Below are positions 50,052-58,570 of a stretch of DNA of 64,000 nucleotides, one piece after another. A program made the translations under genes and the position numbers. The first letter of the stretch is position 1. Each line of letters begins with the position of its first letter. This stretch comes from Clostridiales bacterium (GTDB lineage: Bacteria; Bacillota; Clostridia; Oscillospirales; Butyricicoccaceae): positions 1 through 64,000 of the forward strand of contig SFJM01000005.1 in NCBI GenBank assembly GCA_004555915.1, given 5' to 3'. The notes under the pieces are model-generated. The model was not told where the DNA came from and searched no databases. It worked only from the letters and a program-made list of their open reading frames with translations.

Positions 50052-52019
50052 TTACGCTTGTTCTTCCAGTGCATGAATCTGATCGCGCAGGTCTGCTGCC
50101 AGCTCAAACTCCAGCATTTTTGCCGCTTCCTTCATCTGCCTGCGCAGGACGGCAATCTGCTGCAGACGCTGTGTCTTTGTCAGCTTGCGTTTGCTGATAA
50201 CCGAACCAATTTCCGTGCTCGGTGCAGAAATTTCAATCACATCATGCACTTGCTTGACAATGGTTTTCGGCACGATGCCATGGGCTTCATTGAACTGCAT
50301 CTGGATGGTACGACGGCGTTCGGTCTCCTTTATCGCCCGGTCCATGGACGGCGTGATGGTATCCGCATACAGAATGACCTGACCGTTGGCATTTCGTGCC
50401 GCACGTCCGATGGTCTGCACCAGCGCGGTTTCCGAACGCAGGAAGCCCTCTTTATCCGCATCCAGAATCGCTACCAGCGATACCTCCGGCAGGTCAAGTC
50501 CCTCACGCAGCAGGTTGATGCCAACCAGTACATCAAACAGACCAAGACGCAGGTCCCGAATGATTTCCATTCGTTCGATGGTTTTCACATCGTGGTGCAG
50601 ATAGCGCACACGAATGCCCGCATTTTCCAGATACGCGGTCAGATCCTCCGCCATCTTGACGGTCAGCGTGGTCACCAGAACACGTTCCTTGAGCTCTGCC
50701 CGCTCATGGATTTCCCCAATCAGGTCATCAATCTGTCCCTCGATGGGACGCACATGGATTTCCGGGTCAAGCAGACCGGTGGGACGGATCAGCTGCTCCA
50801 CAATCTGGCTGGAACGGCTTTTCTCAAAATCCGACGGTGTGGCACTGACATAAATCACCTGATTGATGCGCTGCTGGAATTCCTCAAAATTCAGCGGCCG
50901 GTTATCCAGTGCCGACGGCAGACGAAATCCATTGTCAATCAGGCTCTTTTTCCGCGCCTGGTCGCCATGGTACATGGCACGTACCTGAGGCAGTGTCACA
51001 TGGGACTCGTCAATAATCATCAAAAAGTCCTTTGGGAAATAGTCCATCAGCGTATAGGGTGCAGAACCCGGTTCCCTGCCGGAAATGACCCGGGAATAGT
51101 TCTCAATACCGCTGCAAAAGCCGATTTCCTGCATCATTTCCATGTCATAACGGGTACGCTGTCCGATACGCTGCGCTTCCACGAGCTTTTCATGCTCCTC
51201 AAACCACGCGACCCGCTCCTTCATCTCCCGTTCGATTTCCTGCAGGGCTGCCTCCATCTTATCCTTCGGCGTGACGTAATGGGACGCCGGATAAATGGCG
51301 GCATGCTGTACTTCCCGCAGCCGTTCCCCGGTCAGCGGGTTGACCTCGCTGATCCGGTCGATTTCATCCCCGAAAAATTCAATGCGATAGGCAAAGGAAT
51401 CGGTATATACCGGCCAGATTTCCACGGTATCCCCACGCACCCGGAATCGGTTTCGTTCAAAGGCAATGTCATTCCGTTCGTACTGGATGTCTGTCAGACG
51501 GCGCATCAGCTCCTCATAGGGAAACTCCATGCCCGGACGCAGGGATACCACCATGTTTTTATAGTCAATCGGGTCACCCAGCGAATAGATGCACGATACC
51601 GATGCGACAATGATGACATCCTCCCGTTCAAACAGGGCTGAGGTTGCCGAATGGCGCAGCCGTTCAATTTCATCATTGATGGAGGAATCCTTTTCAATAT
51701 ACGTGTCCGTAGACGCAATATAGGCCTCCGGCTGATAGTAATCATAATAGGATACAAAAAATTCCACCGCGTTATGGGGGAAGAATTCACGCAGCTCGGA
51801 GCAGAGCTGCGCCGCCAGTGTTTTGTTATGCGCCAGCACCAGCGTGGGCTTCTGCACCTTCTGAATGATATTCGCCATGGTAAAGGTCTTGCCGGAGCCG
51901 GTAACGCCCAGCAGGGTCTGTTCCGTAAAGCCCAGCTGGATTCCCTGTGCAAGCTTTTCAATTGCCTCCGGCTGATCGCCTGCCGGCTTGTATTCCGATA
52001 CAATTTCAAATTTTGGCAT
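50052..52019 (-). CDS. uvrB: Excinuclease ABC subunit B
   Basis: UvrB is the damage-verifying helicase-like subunit. Walker A is GVTGSGKTFTMANII. The beta-hairpin region YYDYYQPEAYIASTDTYIEKDSSIN, the DExx motif IIDESHVTLPQV and motif VI TIGRAARNANGQVI are all intact. The C-terminal UVR motif (MKEAAKMLEFELAADLRDQI) that contacts UvrC is present. Length is 655 residues. GGAGG precedes the ATG. It is transcribed from its own promoter with an SOS box (52046-52086). Confidence 0.98.
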   Translation of the reverse strand: MPKFEIVSEYKPAGDQPEAIEKLAQGIQLGFTEQTLLGVTGSGKTFTMANIIQKVQKPTLVLAHNKTLAAQLCSELREFFPHNAVEFFVSYYDYYQPEAYIASTDTYIEKDSSINDEIERLRHSATSALFEREDVIIVASVSCIYSLGDPIDYKNMVVSLRPGMEFPYEELMRRLTDIQYERNDIAFERNRFRVRGDTVEIWPVYTDSFAYRIEFFGDEIDRISEVNPLTGERLREVQHAAIYPASHYVTPKDKMEAALQEIEREMKERVAWFEEHEKLVEAQRIGQRTRYDMEMMQEIGFCSGIENYSRVISGREPGSAPYTLMDYFPKDFLMIIDESHVTLPQVRAMYHGDQARKKSLIDNGFRLPSALDNRPLNFEEFQQRINQVIYVSATPSDFEKSRSSQIVEQLIRPTGLLDPEIHVRPIEGQIDDLIGEIHERAELKERVLVTTLTVKMAEDLTAYLENAGIRVRYLHHDVKTIERMEIIRDLRLGLFDVLVGINLLREGLDLPEVSLVAILDADKEGFLRSETALVQTIGRAARNANGQVILYADTITPSMDRAIKETERRRTIQMQFNEAHGIVPKTIVKQVHDVIEISAPSTEIGSVISKRKLTKTQRLQQIAVLRRQMKEAAKMLEFELAADLRDQIHALEEQA

Positions 52020-52045
52020 TGGCTGTGCACCTCCTCGTGTATCCT

Positions 52046-52086
52046 ATTATATACGACTGGCCTGACATTTTCAAGAACAAGTGTTC
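52046..52086 (-). promoter_or_regulatory. uvrBA promoter with LexA/SOS box
   Basis: Minus-strand TTGAAA (52069-52074), 17-base spacer and TATAAT (52046-52051). CGAACACTTGTTCT (GAAC-N4-GTTC core, 52075-52086), the Gram-positive LexA/DinR type, directly abuts the -35. LexA binding there would block RNA polymerase. The box overlaps the space between radC and uvrB. Confidence 0.85.
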
Positions 52087-52092
52087 GGATTT

Positions 52093-52773
52093 TTACAGTG
52101 TGAGCTGTCGGCTTGCCGCCAGCGAGGTCCATTTATCCTCTGCAATGATGATATGATCTACCAGACGCACATCAATCTTGCTCAGCAGCTCCCGGACATT
52201 CCGTGTCTGCATGATATCCGCCCGGGACGGCATACAATGCCCTCTTGGATGGTTATGTGCCAGCACCACCTCTGCCGCATTGTACTGCAGCACGCACTGT
52301 ACCAGCTTCCGCATGTTGATTTTCACCGAGGAAGCACTTCCTTCCCCGATATCACAGACACGGATGATTTTACAGCTGTTGTCCAGCAGGACAATGGTCA
52401 GCTGCTCCCGTGGTCTGCCGACATAATAGCCCTTTAAGTATTCCGCAATCTTTTCCGTATTATTGCACACTACGCCTTTCAGCTTGGAGGTCTGGTAGCG
52501 GCGGAATACCTGCGGCAGCATATGCAAAAAATTTGCGGATGCAGGTCCCATGCCCTTTACCTTCTGTAAATCCTGCGGTGCCGCTTCCATCACGCTGGCC
52601 AGAGAACCGAATTCTTCGATCAGCTGATGTGCCAGCGGATTGACATCGCCCCGTGGAATGGTATAAAACAGCAGGAGTTCCAGTATTTCATGATCCGCAA
52701 AATTATCCAGTCCATGCTCGGCAAATCTGGTCCGCATCCGTTCACGATGGTTTTTATGTATCTCCCCTGACAT
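52093..52773 (-). CDS. radC: RadC/MPN JAMM-domain protein
   Basis: RadC-family protein of 226 residues. An N-terminal helix-hairpin-helix region (RMRTRFAEHGLDNFADHEILELLLFYTIPRGDVNPLAHQL, KVKGMGPASANFLHML) is followed by the JAMM metalloprotease-like domain with HNHPRGHCMPSRAD. The metal ligands His-x-His and Asp and the active-site Ser are present. Despite the name, no clear DNA-repair role is proven. ATG 52773 follows GGAAGGAG; the longer frame overlaps the upstream regulator. It lies 19 bases past the MocR gene and 73 before uvrB. Confidence 0.92.
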   Translation of the reverse strand: MSGEIHKNHRERMRTRFAEHGLDNFADHEILELLLFYTIPRGDVNPLAHQLIEEFGSLASVMEAAPQDLQKVKGMGPASANFLHMLPQVFRRYQTSKLKGVVCNNTEKIAEYLKGYYVGRPREQLTIVLLDNSCKIIRVCDIGEGSASSVKINMRKLVQCVLQYNAAEVVLAHNHPRGHCMPSRADIMQTRNVRELLSKIDVRLVDHIIIAEDKWTSLAASRQLTL

Positions 52774-52792
52774 ATGTATGTCTCCTTCCACA

Positions 52793-54142
52793 TTAGCTCC
52801 ATGCATCCCGCAGCCGCGCGATGGCATGTTCAATCTCTTCCTCTGATATCCCTGCACTGGATAGATAAAAGTCTGTTTTTGCCGCAGCACGTTTTCCCAT
52901 CTGATATGAGGACATGGGGACAATATCCACACCGGCCTCCCGTGCCTGTGCGCACATTTCCTCCGCATCCCCTGTTCCTAAAATCGAGACCACCACATGC
53001 AGTCCGGTATCATTGGGTCGTACCACTGCTCTGGAACCAAAATACTCTGCGAACGCTTCCATAATCCGTGCATTTTTGTGGGCATAGATCCTGCGCAGGC
53101 GGCGAACCTGCTTTTCCAGCCGTCCTTCCTCAATAAAACGCGCCATCGTCAGCTGTTCCATGGTACTGGAGGTCTGGTTATAATTTCGGGCAACCCTGCG
53201 ATACAGCGGCAGAATTCTTGGTGGCAGAACCGCATAGCTGATGCGAATGGACGGCGGCAGAAGCTTGGAGAACGTTCCAAGATAGATGACATTTTCCCCG
53301 GAATCCAATGCGGACAGCGTTGCCAGCGGTTTTCCGGTATATCGCAGCTCCCCGTCATAATCATCCTCAAAGATGATGGCATTCCGTTTCTGTGCCCACT
53401 GCAGCAGCTTCACACGCTTGTTGTGGGTCAGGCTTACGCCGGATGGAAAGGAATGCGAGGGGGAAATATACAGCATATTCGCCCCGGATTCCTCCAGCTG
53501 CTTCAGGTCAATGCCGGATGCACTTCCCGGAATGAACACTGTATCATATCCATGGTCGGTAAAGACCCGGCACCCCTTGCGGAAGCCCGGATCTTCAAAG
53601 GCAATCCGTTGTGCGGACTTATCAAACATTTCGCACAGCACACCCAGCAGGCTCTGGATGCCTGCACTGATGACCACATGCTCCGGCGTGGTATAAACGC
53701 CCCGCCCGGCAGACAGATAGCGTGCAATCTGTTCCCGCAGTGCATATTCGCCCTGATTTTCACCATAACCGAGAAATGGCGCACTGTCCATCATAACTGA
53801 ACGGGACAATTTGCGCCAGATATCAAAATCAAACAGCACCGGATCCATCCGGTGGCCGGAGAAATCATATTTACATTGTTCCTGTTTGGGTTCCGGCTCC
53901 ACAGGCTGACTGACCGGTGAACGATGAGGAACATCGTTGACATAATAGCCGCTCTGCGGAATGCAGTTGACGATACCATCCGCACACAGGTGCTCATAGG
54001 CAGTTTCCACGGTGGTGCGGCTGACAGCGGAATCCCGTGTCATCTGGCGGATCGATGGCAGCCGCATGCCCGGCCCCAGCCGTCCGGCTTCAATTTCCTC
54101 CCGCAGCTGCCGGTACAGCTTCAGATACAGCAGCTCACTCAT
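52793..54142 (-). CDS. MocR/PdxR-family transcriptional regulator
   Basis: The protein fuses a GntR winged helix (about residues 5-75: LYRQLREEIEAGRLGPGMRLPSIRQMTRDSAVSRTTVETAYEHL) to an aminotransferase-I-like domain. The domain keeps the PLP lysine in IYLGTFSKLLPPSIRISY and FEDDYDGELRYTG. Such regulators sense PLP or its enzyme-bound forms; PdxR controls pdxST. The 449-residue length is typical. No pdxST is nearby, so its target is unknown. The start at ATG 54142 overlaps the GNAT gene by eight bases, indicating cotranscription with that acetyltransferase, which may be its partner. Confidence 0.9.
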   Translation of the reverse strand: MSELLYLKLYRQLREEIEAGRLGPGMRLPSIRQMTRDSAVSRTTVETAYEHLCADGIVNCIPQSGYYVNDVPHRSPVSQPVEPEPKQEQCKYDFSGHRMDPVLFDFDIWRKLSRSVMMDSAPFLGYGENQGEYALREQIARYLSAGRGVYTTPEHVVISAGIQSLLGVLCEMFDKSAQRIAFEDPGFRKGCRVFTDHGYDTVFIPGSASGIDLKQLEESGANMLYISPSHSFPSGVSLTHNKRVKLLQWAQKRNAIIFEDDYDGELRYTGKPLATLSALDSGENVIYLGTFSKLLPPSIRISYAVLPPRILPLYRRVARNYNQTSSTMEQLTMARFIEEGRLEKQVRRLRRIYAHKNARIMEAFAEYFGSRAVVRPNDTGLHVVVSILGTGDAEEMCAQAREAGVDIVPMSSYQMGKRAAAKTDFYLSSAGISEEEIEHAIARLRDAWS

Positions 54143-54761
54143 GGCACACCTGCACACTCCGTGGTTCATGTACCAGCTTTTCCCGTTCCCGCAGCACCTG
54201 TGCACAGTACGCACCATCCCGGATCTGCGGATATGGAACAATCGGCGCAGGTTCACCCTCATGATGGCGCAGGGATTTGCCCATCCAGATGACATCCCGC
54301 CACTTGCCGAATTTGTACATGCTCTTATGGTATGCTCCCATGCGTTCAAAGCCCATGGCCATATGGAACGCCATGCTCCGGGGATTCGGGCAGGTAATGC
54401 CGACATAAATGCTATAATATCCCTGATAGGTCAGGATATCAAATAATGCGCGGTACAGAGCGGATGCAATGCCCCGACGATGGAACCCCATGCGCGTATA
54501 AATGGAGGTTTCACAGGACCACTGATATCCTGCACGCTTGCGGTGCGGCGATGCATAGCCGTACCCCGCAATCTGTCCGTTGATAACACAACAAAGCCAG
54601 GGCGTTTTTGCCATATAGCTCCGAATCCGTCCGCGGAACTCCTCCAGCGTCGGCGGTGCGTATTCACTTGTTACGGTTGTATGGAGGACATATGGGGTAT
54701 ATAATGCCAGCATTTCCTCCGCATCTGCTTCCGTTGCCGGACGAATGATGATATGCTCCAA
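54135..54761 (-). CDS. GNAT-family N-acetyltransferase (Pat/YwnH-like)
   Basis: An acetyl-CoA-dependent transferase of the phosphinothricin-acetyltransferase type. It has IIIRPATEADAEEMLALYTPYV at the start, GQIAGYGYASPHRKRAGY, and the acetyl-CoA loop MGFHRRGIASALYRALFD, then MAFHMAMGFERMGAYH. About 170 residues are the GNAT fold; the last 45 are an extra tail. Start codon is uncertain: a TTG at 54761 has an AAGGAAG site, and a longer TTG frame (54806) is possible. Downstream it overlaps the MocR gene by eight bases. The natural substrate is unknown. Confidence 0.85.
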   Translation of the reverse strand: MEHIIIRPATEADAEEMLALYTPYVLHTTVTSEYAPPTLEEFRGRIRSYMAKTPWLCCVINGQIAGYGYASPHRKRAGYQWSCETSIYTRMGFHRRGIASALYRALFDILTYQGYYSIYVGITCPNPRSMAFHMAMGFERMGAYHKSMYKFGKWRDVIWMGKSLRHHEGEPAPIVPYPQIRDGAYCAQVLREREKLVHEPRSVQVCHE

Positions 54762-54890
54762 TACAAATACTTCCTTACATAAAAACTGATCTGATTTACG
54801 CTTCAATGATTCATACGGAATATATTATATCATTTTTTTAACCGTCAGAAAAGACCTTTTGTCGATTTGCATGGATTTCTCTGCTGAGAA

Positions 54891-54919
54891 TTGCATCTGA
54901 GCACAGGATATAGTATAAT
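54891..54919 (+). promoter_or_regulatory. Promoter of cytidylate-kinase-like gene
   Basis: TTGCAT (54891-54896), 17-base spacer and TATAAT (54914-54919), just 22 bases before the coding start. Confidence 0.7.
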
Positions 54920-54940
54920 GAATAAAAGGAGGGCGTTGCA

Positions 54941-55549
54941 ATGAAAAACAATCTGCTGATTACCATCAGCCGCCAGTTCGGCAGCAGCGGGCACCAGATC
55001 GCGGAACAGCTTTCCCGTTCTCTGGATATCCCGTTGTTTGACAAGGATGACATTGCCCAGGCGGCAAAAGATTACGGCATGTACGCACGCATTATGACAG
55101 GGGATCATCCGGCACCCACCAACAGCCTGTTGTACTCCATCGCTGCCAACATGTATTCCCTGAACCAGAGCGGATTATCCTTCGAGCAGCAGGTTTCCAT
55201 GGCAGAAGAGGAAACCATGCGGAACCTTGCTAAGGAGGGTTCCTGTATTTTCATCGGACGGGCTGCGGATGCAGTCTTTATTGACCATCCCAACCGTGCC
55301 AGCTTTTTCATCCATGCGCCAATGGAATGGCGTACCAGACGCATTGAACAGCTGTACAATCTGTCCACCTCCAAGGCACAGAGCATGATAAAGCAGATGG
55401 ATCGCAAGCGTGCCGCCTATTATGCGGAACGCTCGGACACCCCATGGGGCTTTGCACCGGGATATCATTTCACCATAGACAGCAGCGTATTGGGTGTTTC
55501 GGGTACAGCAGAGCTGATGCTTGCCTTTTTACGCACCAGACAACAATAA
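54941..55549 (+). CDS. Cytidylate-kinase-like protein (PF13189 type)
   Basis: A 202-residue P-loop-kinase-like protein. The start LITISRQFGSSGHQIAEQLSRSLDIPLFDKDDI shows the family's altered phosphate loop (no full GxxGxGK[ST]). EEETMRNLAKEGSCIFIGRAADAVF is a second conserved stretch, and FIHAPMEWRTRRI is the LID-like part. Members are called cytidylate kinase-like, but substrate and activity are not established. GGAGGG precedes the ATG. The gene is single, with promoter and a bidirectional terminator at 55557-55606. Confidence 0.85.
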   Translation: MKNNLLITISRQFGSSGHQIAEQLSRSLDIPLFDKDDIAQAAKDYGMYARIMTGDHPAPTNSLLYSIAANMYSLNQSGLSFEQQVSMAEEETMRNLAKEGSCIFIGRAADAVFIDHPNRASFFIHAPMEWRTRRIEQLYNLSTSKAQSMIKQMDRKRAAYYAERSDTPWGFAPGYHFTIDSSVLGVSGTAELMLAFLRTRQQ

Positions 55550-55556
55550 CTAAATG

Positions 55557-55606
55557 AAAAAACAGAGGACATCTTACGGATAACCATGGGATGTTCTCTG
55601 TTTTTA
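55557..55606. terminator. Bidirectional terminator
   Basis: AACAGAGGACATC pairs with GATGTTCTCTGTT (one G-T) with A tracts on the left and T tract on the right. It serves the kinase-like gene on the plus strand and the metallopeptidase gene on the minus strand. Confidence 0.85.
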
Positions 55607-55607
55607 T

Positions 55608-56300
55608 CTATACCGTAGACTGATTCAGCCTGATCCTGCGTTGCTTCCAGTCCGGTATATATGTTGTCATCAGCGACCAGAACGCTTTACCGTGGTTCGG
55701 CACGAGCAGATGCAGCAGCTCATGCACCACCACATATTCCACACAGTCCATGGGCTGCTCCGCCAGTGCCAGACTGAGCCAGATCCGATGGGCGCGGTAA
55801 TTACAGGTGCCCCATTTGGTGCGCATGCGCCGGATGTGCCATTCCTTTACCTCCACATTGAGAATCTGTGCCCACTGGTGGATCAGAACGGATGCCACAT
55901 CCTGCAGCTGGGTGCGCTGCCATTTCTGCAGCAGCTCTTTCCGTTCCTCCTCCGTGCTTCGGGGCATTGCCGTCATCACCAGCCGGTTTCCGTCCTTATA
56001 TACACCGCAGGTACGTTTTGTCTTCCCATCACGTACCGTCAATGCATGCGGTATACCAAAGACCGGAATCTGTTCCCCGGTCACATAATGCCGCGGCACA
56101 TAACGTGCCTGTATATTCCGCCTCTGCTGTTCAATCCAGGAAAGATGCCCGATGACAAATTGCCGGACCATCCGGTCACTGGCGCGGTTCGGCACGGATA
56201 CACGTACTTCTCCATCCGGTACCCTGACATACAGATTCATGGACCGGATTTTTTTGCGTATCACGGTCACCGGAATGCCTTCAATGGTCATCTGTTTCAT
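55608..56300 (-). CDS. YgjP/SprT-like zinc metallopeptidase (DUF45, M48-related)
   Basis: The 230-residue protein belongs to the YgjP-like metallopeptidase family. The catalytic zinc motif is VVHELLHLLVPNHGKAFW (HExxH equivalent, with a distal His). The preceding RRMRTKWGTCNYRAHRIWLSLAL is a family hallmark. The N-terminal half has IRSMNLYVRVPDGEVRVSVPNRAS. Function is unknown, possibly proteolysis in the cytosol. Start overlaps the end of the preceding YibE/F gene by twenty bases, so the gene is probably in that operon. Confidence 0.88.
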   Translation of the reverse strand: MKQMTIEGIPVTVIRKKIRSMNLYVRVPDGEVRVSVPNRASDRMVRQFVIGHLSWIEQQRRNIQARYVPRHYVTGEQIPVFGIPHALTVRDGKTKRTCGVYKDGNRLVMTAMPRSTEEERKELLQKWQRTQLQDVASVLIHQWAQILNVEVKEWHIRRMRTKWGTCNYRAHRIWLSLALAEQPMDCVEYVVVHELLHLLVPNHGKAFWSLMTTYIPDWKQRRIRLNQSTV

Positions 56301-57069
56301 GCACCGGTCCTCCCTGTGCCCCGTTTCGCTTGAGTACCGTTGCCATCAGGAAGGCAGACAACGGAATCACTGCAATGCAGCCCAGTCCGGCAATGCCCGA
56401 ATACAGCAAAACCTGATACAATGCCTTGGAATTGAGGATGAACGAAAAACTGTAGCCCCAGTAGCAGATGATATGGAACAGCAGCAGGGATTCCCCCACA
56501 CAGGCGAAAAACAGCGTATTGATGGTGGTGGCCAGAATTTCCCGTCCAATTTTGATGCCAGATGCAAACAGCTCAGACGCGGGCAGCTGCGGATTATTCC
56601 GATGTACCTCATAGACAGCCGAGGTAACTGCAACCGCCGCGTCCTTCACCGCACCCAGCAGACTGAGCAGGATGACGGTAATTTCCACCTGCAGCATGGA
56701 CAGGCTCACATTGCCTTCGAGAAACAGGCCTTCCCCCAGATTGATTTTCACCTCGCTGTAGCCGCCGGCATGGCCTGCCATGCACAGGCCTGCACCGATG
56801 ACAAACAGAAGCACCTGTATGACAGCAATCGCACCAAAGGCCACCTGTGTTTTCAGGTTATTGCCGTTCTGGTAAAACAGGATCAGTACGGTGAGCAGAA
56901 TGCCCGCCAGCATCCCCACCGGAAGCGGCGGAAAGCCAAGCGCAATGGCGTACAATACACCGAGCAAAATCATCATATTCATCAGAATCGTAAAAAAGGA
57001 CTGCAATCCCCGATCCCGTCCCACTGCCAGCATCAGTACCAGCAGGAGGATCGCCAGCAGCTTAACCAT
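56281..57069 (-). CDS. YibE/F-family membrane protein (second copy)
   Basis: A 262-residue membrane protein with about seven helices, corresponding to the C-terminal core of YibE/F (PF07907): GGYSEVKINLGEG, then ITVILLSLLGAVKDAAVAVTSAVYEVHRNNP and ILATTINTLFFACVGESLLLF. The longer frame upstream reads into the preceding gene; ATG 57069 has AGGAGG and overlaps that gene by eight bases. Family function is unknown. It lacks the N-terminal extracellular part seen in its neighbour, so the two probably form a heteromeric complex. Confidence 0.82.
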   Translation of the reverse strand: MVKLLAILLLVLMLAVGRDRGLQSFFTILMNMMILLGVLYAIALGFPPLPVGMLAGILLTVLILFYQNGNNLKTQVAFGAIAVIQVLLFVIGAGLCMAGHAGGYSEVKINLGEGLFLEGNVSLSMLQVEITVILLSLLGAVKDAAVAVTSAVYEVHRNNPQLPASELFASGIKIGREILATTINTLFFACVGESLLLFHIICYWGYSFSFILNSKALYQVLLYSGIAGLGCIAVIPLSAFLMATVLKRNGAQGGPVHETDDH

Positions 57070-58198
57070 GAGCTGCCTCCTGTCTCCTGACCCAGAGCCG
57101 GAGCACCAGCTGGGAAATCGGAATCGCAAGCACCAGCCCAATAGAGCCGGTGAGGAACCGTACCATTTCAAAGGAAAGTACATATTCCCATACAAAGGAA
57201 ATGGTCAGGTTATTCCGCATCATCAACAGCATTTCCGGCAATCCGCCGCAGATATAGGTGAAAAACAGGACATTGACCATGGTACCCATGATGTCATCGG
57301 ACACTGCCCGAACCGACTGCCTCAGCTCCGGATACGGAATATGGGGATCGCGTTCCAACAGTTCATCTGCCGTGGAAATCAGTGAAATGGCAACATCCAT
57401 CACGGCGCCCAGACCACCTACCATGATTTCACAGAAAAACAGAGCGCTCAGGTCATCGGGTACCACACCAAATTCCAGCATCTGGTACTGCAGTGCCGGC
57501 GTCACCCCGCGGACAACCAGATAAATGACCGCAGTTGCCGCCAGCGAAAGCAGCGTGACCACAATCGCCAGCATGGACCGCCGGTTCCAGCCATTACCAA
57601 TCAGCAGCGACAGAATGGTAAACAGCAGGATCATCACGGCAGTCAGGGCGAGGATATTCCAGCCATCCAGATAGCAGTACAGTGCGCCGACCAGCAGGGC
57701 AATATTAATGACCAGTGAGCCCACTGCCAGCAGGCCGGACCAGTCCGCCACGGCAATCATACCCAGCAGCAATGCTGCGGATACTGCATAAACCAGCGTA
57801 TCCCGCTTCTGCTCCAGAATTTTACCGGAGATTCCCTCCTGTCCCAGCTCCACCAGCAGGCAGTCTCCGACCCGGTACTGCTCATCCCGCACATTGGAAT
57901 CGGTATACTGATTATACAGGAACACATCCTCCCCCTTCTGCTCCCCGTTCAGCACCTGTCCGGTGATGGATTGCCCGTAATAGTGTTCTGTTCCGGACAC
58001 AATGCCATCCTGTGTCTCCGTATGTCGGGTTTCTATGGCTGTAATCCTGACAATGGTCGTGTCATACAGGAATGCGTCATGCGCAACAAAAAAATAGCCG
58101 AGTGCCGCTACGATGAGCAGTACCAGCATTACCATCCGTTTTGTGTGCCTGCCAGCTGAAAGCGGCAGCTTCATTGCCCGATATCCCGGAATATTCAT
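57062..58198 (-). CDS. YibE/F-family membrane protein (first copy)
   Basis: A 378-residue protein with an N-terminal helix (MVMLVLLIVAALGYFFVAHDAF). A roughly 110-residue extracytoplasmic domain follows (TEHYYGQSITGQVLNGEQKGEDVFLYNQYT ... YRVGDCLLVEL). Seven or eight helices come after, with the YibE/F core ALFFCEIMVGGLGAVMDVAISLISTADELLERDP and MGTMVNVLFFTYICGGLPEMLL. The ATG at 58198 has GGGAGGGG; the longer frame would run past the promoter. It is the head of a three-gene operon with its partner and the YgjP-like metallopeptidase. Confidence 0.85.
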   Translation of the reverse strand: MNIPGYRAMKLPLSAGRHTKRMVMLVLLIVAALGYFFVAHDAFLYDTTIVRITAIETRHTETQDGIVSGTEHYYGQSITGQVLNGEQKGEDVFLYNQYTDSNVRDEQYRVGDCLLVELGQEGISGKILEQKRDTLVYAVSAALLLGMIAVADWSGLLAVGSLVINIALLVGALYCYLDGWNILALTAVMILLFTILSLLIGNGWNRRSMLAIVVTLLSLAATAVIYLVVRGVTPALQYQMLEFGVVPDDLSALFFCEIMVGGLGAVMDVAISLISTADELLERDPHIPYPELRQSVRAVSDDIMGTMVNVLFFTYICGGLPEMLLMMRNNLTISFVWEYVLSFEMVRFLTGSIGLVLAIPISQLVLRLWVRRQEAAHG

Positions 58199-58235
58199 AT
58201 GCCACCCCTCCCGGATCGGTATTTCTTCGCAACCT

Positions 58236-58264
58236 ATTGTATGATTCCCATGAAAAATTGTCAA
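58236..58264 (-). promoter_or_regulatory. Promoter of YibE/F operon
   Basis: Minus-strand TTGACA (58259-58264), 17-base spacer and TACAAT (58236-58241). Its -35 shares five bases with the -35 of the divergent plus-strand promoter at 58258-58285. Confidence 0.8.
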
Positions 58265-58285
58265 GCCATGCCCGGAAGGTATAAA
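58258..58285 (+). promoter_or_regulatory. Promoter of HMA-like gene
   Basis: TTGTCA (58258-58263), 16-base spacer and TATAAA (58280-58285), about 40 bases before the ATG. The two divergent promoters overlap in their -35 elements, so only one polymerase can bind at a time. Confidence 0.75.
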
Positions 58286-58325
58286 CCGGTATCCGCCGGG
58301 ACAAAATGGTATCGAGGTGATGACC

Positions 58326-58565
58326 ATGTCAAAAAACAGCGCCTATTTCTCCGTCACATCGCTGAACAACGCGCACGATGTGAAACGCATCAAGCGGGAG
58401 CTGGACCGCAAATGCAACGGTGTCCTGTCCGTGGCAGTGGGACAAAACGGGAATCTGGTATCTGTGGATTTTGATGATACCGGCGTAACACCACAGATGC
58501 TGCGCAACTGCCTGACGGATATGGGCTATACGGTCAGCAATGCCCGTATGGTATACTTCGACTGA
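58326..58565 (+). CDS. HMA-like small protein lacking the metal-binding cysteines
   Basis: The 79-residue protein has the beta-alpha-beta-beta-alpha-beta order of heavy-metal-associated domains: SAYFSVTSLNNAHDVKRIKRELDRKCNGVLSVAVGQNGNLVSVDFDDTGVTP, then QMLRNCLTDMGYTV. The CxxC loop that binds Cu or Zn is replaced by SLNNAH, so metal binding in the usual way is unlikely. The start at ATG 58326 follows GAGGTGA. It stands divergent from the YibE/F operon and is followed by a strong terminator. It may be an adaptor or regulator. Confidence 0.7.
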   Translation: MSKNSAYFSVTSLNNAHDVKRIKRELDRKCNGVLSVAVGQNGNLVSVDFDDTGVTPQMLRNCLTDMGYTVSNARMVYFD

Positions 58566-58570
58566 CACAC

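Noticed and set aside
49992..51641. Plus-strand frame of 549 codons opposite uvrB
   Set aside because: Antisense of uvrB; starts within uvrA leader and lacks any protein family pattern.
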